NCBI GenBank assembly: GCA_945902115.1
Contig: CAMDLY010000008.1
Span: forward strand, 1-63,248
DNA: 63,248 nt
Reading direction: 5' to 3'
Source of the DNA: Lishizhenia tianjinensis
Lineage (GTDB): Bacteria > Bacteroidota > Bacteroidia > Flavobacteriales_D > Crocinitomicaceae
In this document: piece by piece, positions 34,510 through 43,170 of the stretch
How the letters are laid out: every line of letters starts with the position of its first letter
Numbering within the stretch: position 1 is the first letter of the stretch
Notes under the pieces: generated by a model
Databases searched by the model: none
Seen by the model: the letters and a program-made list of their open reading frames with translations, nothing else
Told to the model about the DNA's origin: nothing
Made by a program: the position numbers and the translations under genes

Positions 34510-35528
34510 TCGAAGTCCTCCCATTTTAATTGTTCGCCAGCGTTAATGTTTCGTTTTACTTTTTTTGATAACACTAATTCGTAATCCATTGGAGATATTC
34601 CATCTCCCGGTCTTTTCATTTCCAAATCATTTAGAACAATGAGTTGCCCCTCGTTTATCGAATTTCTTAGGTGTATACTTTTACGTGCGACAACCTTATT
34701 TTTTGCTTCAGATCTCGATGGTTCTTTCACCCCAGATCCTGAGATAATTTTTTCCGTATTTCTTATGAATTGAATAAAATCGGACAATTCGTTGGGTTCT
34801 AAGGAGGCTTTATGATCAGGCCCGGGTAGATTTTTATCGAGCGTAAAGTGTTTTTCGATGACTGATGCTCCCAATGCTACAGCAGCAATGGCAACTTCTG
34901 AACCTAAGGTGTGATCTGAATAGCCATATTTTACGCCAAAATGTTTTTCAAATTGATGCATTGCTCTTAGATTAACATCCTCAAATGGTGTTGGGTATTC
35001 TGTATTACAATGTAAAACAGTTAATTTTTCTATACTTAATCCTTCTTCTAGCAGCACATTAATTGCATCATTCACTTCTGCCATGGAAGCCATGCCCGTG
35101 GAAAGAATGATTTGTTTGTTTTTTGAAGCAATTCGCTGTAAAAAAGGTTTGTTCGTTATTTCACCAGAAGGTATTTTAATGAACGGAATTCCCAGTTCAC
35201 ATAAAAAATCGAGCGCATCCTCATCAAATGGAGTTGAGCAAAATAGAATGCCTAGCTCATCAGCATATTTTTTTAGTTCATAGTGCCAAGTCCTCGGAAG
35301 TTCAATTTTCTTGAGCATTTCCAATTGATTTTCGGCAGTATCGTCCATATTTCTTTCTTGATAATCGGCTAATTGAGCACTTTGACTCACCAATTTTTCA
35401 GCACTGAATGTCTGGAACTTTACTACGTCGGCACCCGCAATAGCGGCGACTTTTATAAGTTCTTTTGCCATTTGTAAATCACCGTTGTGATTTACCCCAG
35501 CTTCTGCAATTATCAATGTTTTTTTCAT
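34506..35528 (-). CDS. legI: Legionaminic acid synthase (NeuB family)
   Basis: A 340-residue NeuB-type condensing enzyme that joins phosphoenolpyruvate to the mannose-type precursor. The TIM-barrel part has LIIAEAGVNHNGDL, ADVVKFQTFSAEKLV, KIPSGEITN, LSTGMAS, LHCNTEYPTP and GYSDHTLGSE. A C-terminal SAF (antifreeze-like) domain at about 285-340 includes RKSIHLRNSINEGQ and MKRPGDGISP. Context (legB, C, H, G, ptmE) supports legionaminic acid rather than sialic acid. ATG overlaps the legH stop as ATGA. Confidence 0.92.
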   Translation of the reverse strand: MKKTLIIAEAGVNHNGDLQMAKELIKVAAIAGADVVKFQTFSAEKLVSQSAQLADYQERNMDDTAENQLEMLKKIELPRTWHYELKKYADELGILFCSTPFDEDALDFLCELGIPFIKIPSGEITNKPFLQRIASKNKQIILSTGMASMAEVNDAINVLLEEGLSIEKLTVLHCNTEYPTPFEDVNLRAMHQFEKHFGVKYGYSDHTLGSEVAIAAVALGASVIEKHFTLDKNLPGPDHKASLEPNELSDFIQFIRNTEKIISGSGVKEPSRSEAKNKVVARKSIHLRNSINEGQLIVLNDLEMKRPGDGISPMDYELVLSKKVKRNINAGEQLKWEDFE

Positions 35529-36124
35529 TTTGCCGGATTCCCTTTAATTACGGAATTGTCACTTACATTTTTGGTAACAACAGAGCCTGCCCCGATCATA
35601 CAATTTTTACCAATTGCTATTCCAGGTAAAATAGTTGCGTTGGCACCTATGAGGGTAGATTCTCCAATGGTAACATTTCCTGCCAAAACAGCTCCTGGGG
35701 CAATATGCGCATAATCTCCGATAGCACATTCATGCTCAACAATAGCTCGAGTATTTATAATTACGCCATCTCCTATGGTGCATAATGGTTGGATTACCGC
35801 ACCTGCATTTACCAAAACACCATTTTGGCTTATTTTTGAGCGTATAACTGATGTGCCATCAAAAATCGAGAAAAAAGAGACCTTATTTTGCAATCTTTCG
35901 CTCACTTTTTTTCGAAGTAGGTTGGCACCAATGGCAATAAAAACACTGTGCAACTCGGAAAATTCAAATAAACTCTCGTCACCCAAGTAGATCAAGTTAT
36001 ATGGGTTAGCGAGTTTTTCACCTCCTTCAAAGTAACCATCTAAGCTTAATTCCATTGATTTTAACGCTTCAATTACAGGGTAACTATGTCCAGAATATCC
36101 AACAAGAAAACGTTTTTTCATCAT
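35525..36124 (-). CDS. legH: PglD/NeuD-family N-acetyltransferase (LegH)
   Basis: A 199-residue protein with an N-terminal nucleotide-binding-like PglD domain (VGYSGHSYPVIEAL, FIAIGANLLRKKV) and a C-terminal left-handed beta-helix (IGDGVIINTRAIVEHECAIGDYAHIAPGAVLAGNV). The catalytic His is in VEHECAIGDYAHIAPGA. It matches LegH/PglD, which N-acetylates the C4 amino group made by LegC. The last codons read GNPAK followed directly by the stop. The legC stop lies three bases upstream, and its stop overlaps the legI ATG. Confidence 0.88.
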   Translation of the reverse strand: MMKKRFLVGYSGHSYPVIEALKSMELSLDGYFEGGEKLANPYNLIYLGDESLFEFSELHSVFIAIGANLLRKKVSERLQNKVSFFSIFDGTSVIRSKISQNGVLVNAGAVIQPLCTIGDGVIINTRAIVEHECAIGDYAHIAPGAVLAGNVTIGESTLIGANATILPGIAIGKNCMIGAGSVVTKNVSDNSVIKGNPAK

Positions 36125-36127
36125 TAC

Positions 36128-37270
36128 TTAATTACGAAAACTACTAGGTATATTTACAATTCGATCGTACAATATTTCGGCATTTTCTTGATTATCTCTC
36201 TGACAATTTTGATACATAGGCAGCAAGTATGAAAGTGTCCAAATTGGTCTGCACATGACACCTTGTTGATTAGCAAGTTCAAGAAATGAATTTCTTTCGT
36301 TTAGACTGCTAAATTCAAGACAATTTAACCAATAATTAGCTTTAGTATCAGTCATTTCAGTTCTGAAAATAGGATTGAATGCGAAGAAGTTTGAATAACT
36401 TTTTGCTAACGCTCTTTTATTCTCGATAAAGCTATCCAGTTGTTCTAACTGAGCACAAATAAGTGCTGCATTGATATTTGGCATTCTGAAGTTGTAACCG
36501 GACTCATCGTGAATAAATTCGTAGGGATGAGGTAGTTTTGCTGTGGTTGTTAAATGCTTAGCTCGTTTTGCTAAATGTTGGCTATTCGTAACAATTACTC
36601 CACCTCCTCCTGAGGTAACAATTTTATTTCCATTAAAAGAGAAAACGGCAATTTCTCCAAATGATCCAATTTTTTTACCTTTATATTCACTGCCTAAAGC
36701 TTCTGCGGCATCCTCTACTAAAGGAATTGCCCAATCGTGGCAGATTTTTGAGATTTCGTCTATTCTACAGGGGAATCCAAAGGTGTGCATCGGTAAACAA
36801 GCGGCTATTCGTTTTCCTGATTTTTTATTGTAGCATTCATTAGTTCTTATTTCACCATAACATTCAAGAAAATTAAGCAAGGATGTTGGCGACATACCCA
36901 TAGTATCGTAGTCCACATCGATATAAATAGGATTAGCTCCTGCGAAATGAATGGCATTGGATGTTGCTATAAAACTTAATGCTTGAGTTATTACCTCCTC
37001 GTCTCTTTTAACTCCTACGAGTTGTAGAGCCACCTGAAGTCCTGCGGTTCCATTTACCACGGCAACAGCGTAATCTGTTCCACTATATTTTTTAATATCC
37101 TCCTCAAATTGATCAACAAATGGACCGACACTGGAAACAAAAGTGCTGTCTATACATCTATTCAAATATTCTTTCTCTTTTCCACCAAAAAATGGTTGAT
37201 GTAAAGCAATTCTTTCTTGATTGTTGAATTGATTTTTGATGAAGCTAATAATTTCCTGATGTGTCATCAT
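36128..37270 (-). CDS. legC: LegC-family aminotransferase
   Basis: A 380-residue PLP-dependent DegT-family aminotransferase. Motifs: VAVVNGTAGLQVAL, ALSFIATSNAI, PLVEDAAEALGS, and the Schiff-base lysine in FSFNGNKIVTSGGGG (Lys216). The GNKIVTSGGGG form is the one found in the LegC/PglE group, which aminates C4 of the 4-keto-6-deoxy-HexNAc sugar. Two tandem ATGs start it, and TAATG overlaps the legB stop. Confidence 0.9.
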   Translation of the reverse strand: MMTHQEIISFIKNQFNNQERIALHQPFFGGKEKEYLNRCIDSTFVSSVGPFVDQFEEDIKKYSGTDYAVAVVNGTAGLQVALQLVGVKRDEEVITQALSFIATSNAIHFAGANPIYIDVDYDTMGMSPTSLLNFLECYGEIRTNECYNKKSGKRIAACLPMHTFGFPCRIDEISKICHDWAIPLVEDAAEALGSEYKGKKIGSFGEIAVFSFNGNKIVTSGGGGVIVTNSQHLAKRAKHLTTTAKLPHPYEFIHDESGYNFRMPNINAALICAQLEQLDSFIENKRALAKSYSNFFAFNPIFRTEMTDTKANYWLNCLEFSSLNERNSFLELANQQGVMCRPIWTLSYLLPMYQNCQRDNQENAEILYDRIVNIPSSFRN

Positions 37271-38457
37271 TACATTTTTTGATCGAGGTATTTACCTTTG
37301 TCCTCGTAGGTCAATTCAGGGATAATATCTCTGTAAGCAGCAACAATTTCTTCTTTTGTCCACTGCCCATTTTGTTTCCAAGAACTATAGGAATTTTGAA
37401 ATTTCTGAATCTTTTCTAATTCAAAATCTGCCTCGTTTTTTACGATACCAAAATTGTCAAATCGAGATAAATCCAATTTTTCACCGTCCATAAAAAATTC
37501 TTCGGCGTCTTTCTCACCGGTAGTATCTGATGGGGTAAATAAACAAGGCCATTTTTTTAATGGCAATAATTCTGCAATTCTTTCTCTTGCTTCATCCTCG
37601 TCGTGGCACAATACAGGTTCATATCCTAATTCATCTAAAAACCTCAATGCGATATCTGTAAATGAGATTAATTGAAAAGTATCAGATAATTTTGGAAAGA
37701 AAATATCTCTATTTTCTCCAAATAACGCAGACATTAAACATAATTCACCTGATTCCTGTGGGGTTACGAAGTAGCGTTTTACATCATTTGGAGCAACAAG
37801 GGGCTGAAGTTTTTGCATGCGCTGGTTAAAACCATGTAATAAAGAACCGTCGGAAAAAGCTACATTGGCAAAACGAGCTGTTGAAATGGGGATGGAAAGA
37901 CTACGATACATTAAAAATTTCTCCATGATTCTTTTCGACCCTCCCATGAGGTTAACAGGATTTGCAGCCTTATCTGTGGAAACACAAAAGTATTTTTTGC
38001 ATCCGAGTTCGATGGATTGAAGAACAGTTTTATCTGTATTGAAAATATTTACTTCCAGCATACGCATCAGTGTAAACTCATCCTTTTCGCTTCGTACGTG
38101 CTTCAGTGCGGAAAGATTAAGTACATAATCATAGCTTTTCTGCGATTTAACAAACGCATTAAAAATATCGCTATTAATGTCCAATGCAAAAGTTTTAAAT
38201 TCCCCTGATATATACCCGAGAGAACTTCTAAGATCCCGTACTAATTCAGTGAGGTTATTTTCACTGATGTCTACAACATGAAGGGCACGAGGATTACGCT
38301 TGAATAATTCTTTGACAACCGCTTGACCAATGGAACCTGCGCCACCGAGTACCAAAAAACGAGCTTTGTGGACAAGTGAATAAATCTCCTCAGCATGGCT
38401 TGCCATATCTTGCGTGAACAACGCTTCTTTTCTTCCTATAATTCGTAGTATATCCAA
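37270..38457 (-). CDS. legB: NDP-N-acetylglucosamine 4,6-dehydratase (LegB)
   Basis: A 395-residue extended short-chain dehydrogenase of the polysaccharide-biosynthesis (FlaA1/LegB) group. The NAD(P)-binding GGAGSIGQAVV is near residue 38-48, and the catalytic segment reads CVSTDKAANPVNLMGGSKR with Thr-Asp-Lys in place of Ser-Tyr-Lys, as in this family. RYFVTPQESGELCLMSA is typical of LegB. Length is about 60 residues longer than PseB. It opens the leg pathway by forming the 4-keto-6-deoxy intermediate. The start is TTG 38457, two bases after the epimerase stop. Confidence 0.9.
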   Translation of the reverse strand: MDILRIIGRKEALFTQDMASHAEEIYSLVHKARFLVLGGAGSIGQAVVKELFKRNPRALHVVDISENNLTELVRDLRSSLGYISGEFKTFALDINSDIFNAFVKSQKSYDYVLNLSALKHVRSEKDEFTLMRMLEVNIFNTDKTVLQSIELGCKKYFCVSTDKAANPVNLMGGSKRIMEKFLMYRSLSIPISTARFANVAFSDGSLLHGFNQRMQKLQPLVAPNDVKRYFVTPQESGELCLMSALFGENRDIFFPKLSDTFQLISFTDIALRFLDELGYEPVLCHDEDEARERIAELLPLKKWPCLFTPSDTTGEKDAEEFFMDGEKLDLSRFDNFGIVKNEADFELEKIQKFQNSYSSWKQNGQWTKEEIVAAYRDIIPELTYEDKGKYLDQKM

Positions 38458-38459
38458 TA

Positions 38460-39434
38460 TTAACAGTTTTTATTTATCCAATACCATTTTACTGTTTCAG
38501 CAAGTCCTTCTTTCAGGCTATGCGCCGGCTTATAGCTTAAAAGGGTTTTAGCTTTATCAATGGAGGCTAAAGAATGTGGAATATCGCCCTTTCTGAAATC
38601 TCCAAAGCTACATTCTATCAAACCGATAGACAACTTAAATTTAGAGAGATTAAGTTTGATTTCTTCAAATAACTCGTTCAACGTGGAACTCTCACCAAAA
38701 GCAACATTGTACACTTGATTCAGGGCTTTCGCATCAGATGTAAACAGGGCTAATTTATTAATTTGAATGACATTGTCAATATAGGTAAAATCCCGTGAAA
38801 AAGTACCATCTCCATTTATAATGGGAGATTCATTTTGCATCAGCGCATCGACGAATTTAGGAATAACGGCTGCGTAAGCACCAGCAGGATCTTGTCTTCT
38901 TCCGAAAACATTAAAATATCTCAGCCCGATGCACTCCATGTCGTATGTTTTAGAGAATACATCGGCATAAAGCTCTCCCACATATTTTGTTATGGCGTAG
39001 GGAGAAAGTGGTTTGCCGATTTTATCCTCGATTTTTGGGAGGCTTTCAGAGTCTCCGTAGGTTGACGAACTGGCTGCATAAACGAATCTTTTTATCCCGG
39101 CATCCCGAGTCGCGACGATCATGTTTAAAAAACCATTGATATTAATATCGTTTGTAGTAATAGGATCAGCGATAGATCTTGGAACTGATCCTAACGCGGC
39201 AAGATGCAAAACTATATCGATATTGGCAACTGCTTTTCTACAATCCTCTATATTTCTTATATCGCCTTCTATAAGGTGAAATGAAGGTGATTTGAGTAAC
39301 TCTTCAATATTACTTTTTCTTCCTGTGATAAAATTATCAAGGCAAATTACATCGTGGCCTTCGTCAATTAGGTTTTCGCAGGTATTAGAACCTATAAACC
39401 CTGCGCCTCCAGTAACTAAAATTCTTTTTTTCAT
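38460..39434 (-). CDS. UDP-GlcNAc/Glc 4-epimerase (WbpP-like SDR)
   Basis: A 324-residue extended SDR. It has the Rossmann motif ILVTGGAGFIGSNTCENL, LHLAALGSVPRSI, and the catalytic Ser-Tyr-Lys in ASSSTYGDSE and YAITKYVGEL. GLRYFNVFGRRQDPAGAYAAVIPKF and RDFTYIDNVIQINKLAL resemble WbpP/Gne-type 4-epimerases for UDP-GlcNAc or UDP-GalNAc. ATG 39434 is preferred over GTG 39488, which would add 18 residues unlike the family. It lies 71 bases after upxY; the leader contains a small TGGC-GAA-GCCA hairpin. Confidence 0.85.
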   Translation of the reverse strand: MKKRILVTGGAGFIGSNTCENLIDEGHDVICLDNFITGRKSNIEELLKSPSFHLIEGDIRNIEDCRKAVANIDIVLHLAALGSVPRSIADPITTNDININGFLNMIVATRDAGIKRFVYAASSSTYGDSESLPKIEDKIGKPLSPYAITKYVGELYADVFSKTYDMECIGLRYFNVFGRRQDPAGAYAAVIPKFVDALMQNESPIINGDGTFSRDFTYIDNVIQINKLALFTSDAKALNQVYNVAFGESSTLNELFEEIKLNLSKFKLSIGLIECSFGDFRKGDIPHSLASIDKAKTLLSYKPAHSLKEGLAETVKWYWINKNC

Positions 39435-39505
39435 ATTTGTGTATGGCTTCGCCAATCGTGAGTCCCATTTAAAACCGAAGAAACCCACGTTTGTAATTTA
39501 TATAT

Positions 39506-40012
39506 TTATATCTTTCTAACGAAAGATTTCGGAACATGAACAATAAACCGTTGATCTAAACTTTCAATCTCAACTATTAAGGTTTGCTTACGATTCACTT
39601 CTAAAGAAGTTGCAATTAATCCTTGAAAAGGACCTCTAATCACCTCAACTTTATCGCCAACAATAAGGAAGTCAGGACCTAAGGTCTCTAACTCAGTAGA
39701 TTCTTTTAATAAAATCTTTAGATTTTCAATTTCATAATCCCTGACGATAGCCGGCTTTTTCAGGAAATGTAAAATTGAACTAAATCCTTGAACGGCGTAT
39801 AATTTTTGTAAGTCAATAACTTGGCATTTTACAAAAAGCGTAGAGGGTATCAAAGGTATTTGAACCTTTTTCTTTCGATCGCTCCATTGTCGGATAGCTT
39901 CAACCAAAGGCAAGTAGGCATTGAGTCCAATTCTCTCTATGCTTTCAAAAACTCGTTTTTCTGCACGAGAATTAGTTTTAATCACAAACCAATTAAAAGT
40001 TTCTTCTCTCTC
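39506..40012 (-). CDS. upxY: UpxY-family transcription antiterminator (NusG-like)
   Basis: About 168 residues from GTG 40012. The N-terminal NGN domain has WFVIKTNSRAEKRVFESI and PLIPSTLFVKCQ; the C-terminal KOW domain has VGDKVEVIRGPFQGLIATSLEV. In Bacteroides, UpxY proteins are encoded first in each capsule operon and prevent premature termination of that operon's long transcript. Here it leads about 30 genes. GTG 40012 is preferred over TTG 40072, which lies upstream of a perfect -7 element. A UpxZ-type trans-inhibitor is not seen beside it. Confidence 0.87.
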   Translation of the reverse strand, partial: EREETFNWFVIKTNSRAEKRVFESIERIGLNAYLPLVEAIRQWSDRKKKVQIPLIPSTLFVKCQVIDLQKLYAVQGFSSILHFLKKPAIVRDYEIENLKILLKESTELETLGPDFLIVGDKVEVIRGPFQGLIATSLEVNRKQTLIVEIESLDQRFIVHVPKSFVRKI

Positions 40013-40030
40013 CACTTCGATAATTCTCTG

Positions 40031-40038
40031 CAAATTTA
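40031..40038 (-). promoter_or_regulatory. -7 promoter element of the polysaccharide operon
   Basis: The minus strand reads TAAATTTG (full TAnnTTTG match), 18 bases before the GTG start of upxY at 40012. It is the only full match in the 82-bp gap on this strand and probably drives the entire 29.6-kb locus. Confidence 0.5.
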
Positions 40039-40056
40039 GGAAATCGACTGAATTAC

Positions 40057-40071
40057 TGCATATTTGATGCA
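40057..40071. promoter_or_regulatory. TGCAT-N5-ATGCA dyad between divergent promoters
   Basis: TGCAT, five bases, then ATGCA forms a perfect 5-bp dyad midway between the upxY and ktrB -7 elements, where the -33 regions of both should lie. It could bind a dimeric regulator of both operons. A short dyad like this can also arise by chance. Confidence 0.25.
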
Positions 40072-40082
40072 ATTATTTACAT

Positions 40083-40090
40083 TAACTTTG
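40083..40090 (+). promoter_or_regulatory. -7 promoter element of the ktrB operon
   Basis: TAACTTTG, identical to the element at 6763-6770, lies four bases before the ktrB ATG at 40095. A TTTG at 40063-40066 is 16 bases upstream, just short of the usual -33 spacing. The transcript is predicted to be leaderless or nearly so. Confidence 0.55.
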
Positions 40091-40094
40091 TTTT

Positions 40095-41822
40095 ATGCAC
40101 GTCCTTAAAAAATTTGCGTCCTTAGTCACAACAACATCTCGATTTTCCGCCTTCTTTTCCATACTATTTTTATTGGTATTTTATGGGTTTAGTAGTGGGG
40201 AGGAATGGGATGATGGTTTCATCTTAGTTTGTCAGATTTTTTCCATAATTGGTATCTTGAGTATCGTTATTAGGTGGGTTGCGAATTTCCAATGGAAACC
40301 ATGGGTGTTATTATACGATTCTTTATTTGTTGCCTATTTTTCCATCACGGCAAGTAAATATTTCGAGGGAGATTTGGCGTTTTATGCGGTATTCCTTTTT
40401 CTTTTTTTCGTTCGTGAAGCGGCAACTTTTAAAATAAACTACAAACGTACAGGTTTTAATCCAGCTCAATTATTTATTCTAAGCTTTGCATTTGTTATTT
40501 TTTTAGGGGCTTTACTTCTAATGATGCCCAATTCTACAACTTCAGGTATTTCTTTCACAGATGCCCTCTTCACCTCAACGAGTGCTGTTTGTGTCACTGG
40601 TTTATCGGTTGTTGACACCCAATTTGCCTTCACAACAAGTGGAAAGACACTAATAATGGCGCTAATACAAATTGGTGGTCTCGGAATCATGACTTTCGCC
40701 AGTTATTTTAGTTTTTTTTTCAAAGGAAGCAGTTCATTTAACAATAGACTATACTTTGGTGAGCTCTCAAATGAGAACGAATTGAGCAATGTCTTCTCAT
40801 CTTTAAAAAATGTATTGTTATTAACACTCTTCATTGAGTCTTTCGGCGCCGTATTGATTTTTTTTTCCGTCCCTAGTGAACTTCATTCAAACTTTTTTGA
40901 GCACATATTTTTTTCCATATTTCATAGTATCAGTTCATTCAATAATGCTGGTTTTTCCTTGTATTCATCTAACTTATTCGATCCTAGATTATCATTTAAT
41001 TATCCTTTCCAGCTTATAATTTCATTTTTAGTTATTTTTGGAGGTCTTGGTTTTCCGATAATGAAAAATGTTTTAGAACTCATCTTTTACAATGTCAACA
41101 GAAATTTTAAAAGGCTTTTTAAGATGAAAAAAAGTGTTCACAAGGCATGGATAATCAATAACACAACTAAAATTATCTTGATCACCTCTGCTATTCTTCT
41201 TGTGAGCGGGACTATATTATTTTATATTTTCGAATTTAATGGAGTGTTGGTGAATCATGGACCAATTGGGAAATGGGTTATTTCTTTCGTAGGTTCAGTG
41301 ACTCCAAGAACGGCTGGATTTAACTCCTTCGATATGTCAGCTCTAGCTTTACCGACAATTCTGATAATGATGTTTTTAATGTGGATTGGTGCATCTCCTG
41401 CATCAACAGGTGGTGGTATAAAGACAAGTACTTTTGCCATAGCTTGCCTGAATTTTGTCAGTTTGGCTAAAGGCCAGGATAGAATTGAAATTTCGAAGAG
41501 AGAAATTTCTAGCGGTACGGTTCGAAGAGCTTTTTCAATCATATTTCTTTCGTTGCTTACGATAAGTATTGCAAGTTTTTTACTCATTCTAGTTGAGCCC
41601 GATAAGCGGCCACTTCACCTTATTTTTGAATCATTCTCAGCATTTAGTACGGTCGGATTGAGTATTAATTTAACACCAACGTTAAATCAGTATGCTAAGT
41701 ATATTTTGATACTTCTTATGTTTATTGGAAGAGTCAGCACATTGTCTATTCTTATAGCGATATTTACTCAAGTAAAACAGAAAAACTATATGTATCCTTC
41801 AGATGAAGTATTAATCAATTAG
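40095..41822 (+). CDS. ktrB: KtrB/TrkH-type potassium channel subunit
   Basis: A 575-residue membrane protein with four MPM-type repeats. The selectivity-filter segments are visible: TSAVCVTGLSVVD, ISSFNNAGFSLYS, VTPRTAGFNSFD and SAFSTVGLSIN, each with the central glycine that forms the K+ filter. About three extra hydrophobic helices precede the first repeat, so the chain is longer than Bacillus KtrB (about 450). It imports K+ together with the KtrA regulator encoded four bases downstream. First gene of a five-gene plus-strand operon. Confidence 0.92.
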   Translation: MHVLKKFASLVTTTSRFSAFFSILFLLVFYGFSSGEEWDDGFILVCQIFSIIGILSIVIRWVANFQWKPWVLLYDSLFVAYFSITASKYFEGDLAFYAVFLFLFFVREAATFKINYKRTGFNPAQLFILSFAFVIFLGALLLMMPNSTTSGISFTDALFTSTSAVCVTGLSVVDTQFAFTTSGKTLIMALIQIGGLGIMTFASYFSFFFKGSSSFNNRLYFGELSNENELSNVFSSLKNVLLLTLFIESFGAVLIFFSVPSELHSNFFEHIFFSIFHSISSFNNAGFSLYSSNLFDPRLSFNYPFQLIISFLVIFGGLGFPIMKNVLELIFYNVNRNFKRLFKMKKSVHKAWIINNTTKIILITSAILLVSGTILFYIFEFNGVLVNHGPIGKWVISFVGSVTPRTAGFNSFDMSALALPTILIMMFLMWIGASPASTGGGIKTSTFAIACLNFVSLAKGQDRIEISKREISSGTVRRAFSIIFLSLLTISIASFLLILVEPDKRPLHLIFESFSAFSTVGLSINLTPTLNQYAKYILILLMFIGRVSTLSILIAIFTQVKQKNYMYPSDEVLIN

Positions 41823-41826
41823 CCAT

Positions 41827-42516
41827 ATGAAATTTATAATTATAGGACTCGGTCACTTTGGATCTTCTCTCGCGGAAAAATTATCTGAAATCGGAAATGA
41901 AGTTATTGGGGTAGATTCAAATTTTCAGCGAGTAGAATCTTTGAAAGAGAAAATCACCTATACAATTTGTATGGATGCAACGAATCCGGATATCGTAAAA
42001 ACTCTTCCTCTCAAAGATACCGATGTTGTGATTATCGCTATTGGCGAGGATAAAGGAGCAAATATAATGGCTACTGCCGTGATGAAAAATCTTAACGTAA
42101 AGAGGTTGATAAGTCGTTCCATTGATTCAACTCATGAAAATGTATTGTCAGCTATGGGTGTAACAGAAATAGCAAACCCTGAAGTTGAAACTTCCATCCG
42201 TTGGGCCAAAAAGTTAAGTTTAATGAATTTAGTCGATTCCTTCGAACTTACTAGCGATTTTAGTATTGTTGAGGTAAAAGTCCCCGAGGCATTTGTTGGT
42301 AAATCTTTGGAACAGATTGGCTTTAGGAAAAATTTTAATTTAGTTGTACTTACCACCATTCGAGAACAAAGAAAAGAATCTCTTATTGGTATTAATAAAA
42401 TGGTGAAAGAAGTACAAGGAGTTAGTTCCCCTGATACCGTATTACAAAAAGGAGAAATTATGGTTGTTTATGGAAATAATTCAGATATTAAAAATTTATT
42501 TCGACTGAAGGAATGA
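41827..42516 (+). CDS. ktrA: KtrA/TrkA potassium uptake regulatory subunit
   Basis: A 229-residue cytoplasmic RCK protein. RCK_N: FIIIGLGHFGSSLAEKL (Rossmann GxGxxG), IGVDSN with the acidic residue that contacts nucleotide ribose, and CMDATNPD. RCK_C: FSIVEVKVPEAFVGKSLEQIGFRKN. Octameric KtrA gates KtrB in response to ATP/ADP. A four-base gap follows ktrB; its stop overlaps the pcm ATG as ATGA. Confidence 0.93.
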   Translation: MKFIIIGLGHFGSSLAEKLSEIGNEVIGVDSNFQRVESLKEKITYTICMDATNPDIVKTLPLKDTDVVIIAIGEDKGANIMATAVMKNLNVKRLISRSIDSTHENVLSAMGVTEIANPEVETSIRWAKKLSLMNLVDSFELTSDFSIVEVKVPEAFVGKSLEQIGFRKNFNLVVLTTIREQRKESLIGINKMVKEVQGVSSPDTVLQKGEIMVVYGNNSDIKNLFRLKE

Positions 42517-43166
42517 ATCACTTGAAGGATACCTTTAAACATAAAGGAAAGAGAAAAATGCTCATCGAAGAGCTGAAGTCGAAGGGAATCAGCAACAAAA
42601 ACATCCTAGATGCTTTTGATGAAATTCCTAGGCATTATTTTTTAGATTTAGCTTTTGAAGAGCAGGCTTACACCAATATGGCCTTTCAAATAGGTTCCGG
42701 ACAAACCATTTCTCATCCACTCACCGTAGCTTTTCAAACTCAGCTATTAGAGATAGAAAAGGGGATGAAAGTGTTAGAAATTGGCACGGGTTCGGGTTTT
42801 CAAACTTGTATTCTCGCGAAAATTGGCGCAAAAATAGTTTCCATAGAAAGACATCGAGAATTACATCTGAAAGCAAAAAAGATGATAGAGTTTTTCAATA
42901 TTCAAGCGAAGTTATTCTTCGGTGATGGTTATGCGGGAAATACTGCTTATGCCCCTTATGATAGAATTCTTGTAACTTGCGGGGCACCAGAAGTACCTAA
43001 TACGCTGATTAAACAATTGAAAATCGGAGGTCTTATGATAATTCCTGTTGGCGAAGGAGAGGAGCAAAAAATGTTGAAAATTATCAAGAAAAACAACGAG
43101 GAATATAGTATTTTGGAATACGGAACTTTTAAATTTGTTCCAATGTTAGAACGAACAGTAAAATAA
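42513..43166 (+). CDS. pcm: Protein-L-isoaspartate O-methyltransferase
   Basis: A 217-residue SAM-dependent repair methyltransferase for isoaspartyl residues in aged proteins. Motifs: the pre-motif IGSGQTISHPLTVAFQ, motif I VLEIGTGSGFQTCILA, ISIERH-type acidic loop (VSIERHREL), GDGYAGNTAYAPYDRILVTCGAPEVP, and GGLMIIPVG. Length is normal. It follows ktrA with a four-base overlap and precedes the response regulator by four bases. Confidence 0.94.
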   Translation: MNHLKDTFKHKGKRKMLIEELKSKGISNKNILDAFDEIPRHYFLDLAFEEQAYTNMAFQIGSGQTISHPLTVAFQTQLLEIEKGMKVLEIGTGSGFQTCILAKIGAKIVSIERHRELHLKAKKMIEFFNIQAKLFFGDGYAGNTAYAPYDRILVTCGAPEVPNTLIKQLKIGGLMIIPVGEGEEQKMLKIIKKNNEEYSILEYGTFKFVPMLERTVK

Positions 43167-43170
43167 GTTT

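Noticed and set aside
39435-39505. Known capsule-operon ops/JUMPStart element after upxY
   Set aside because: No GGCGGTAG-type ops core is present; only a small TGGC-GAA-GCCA hairpin is seen, too weak to claim as a pause site.
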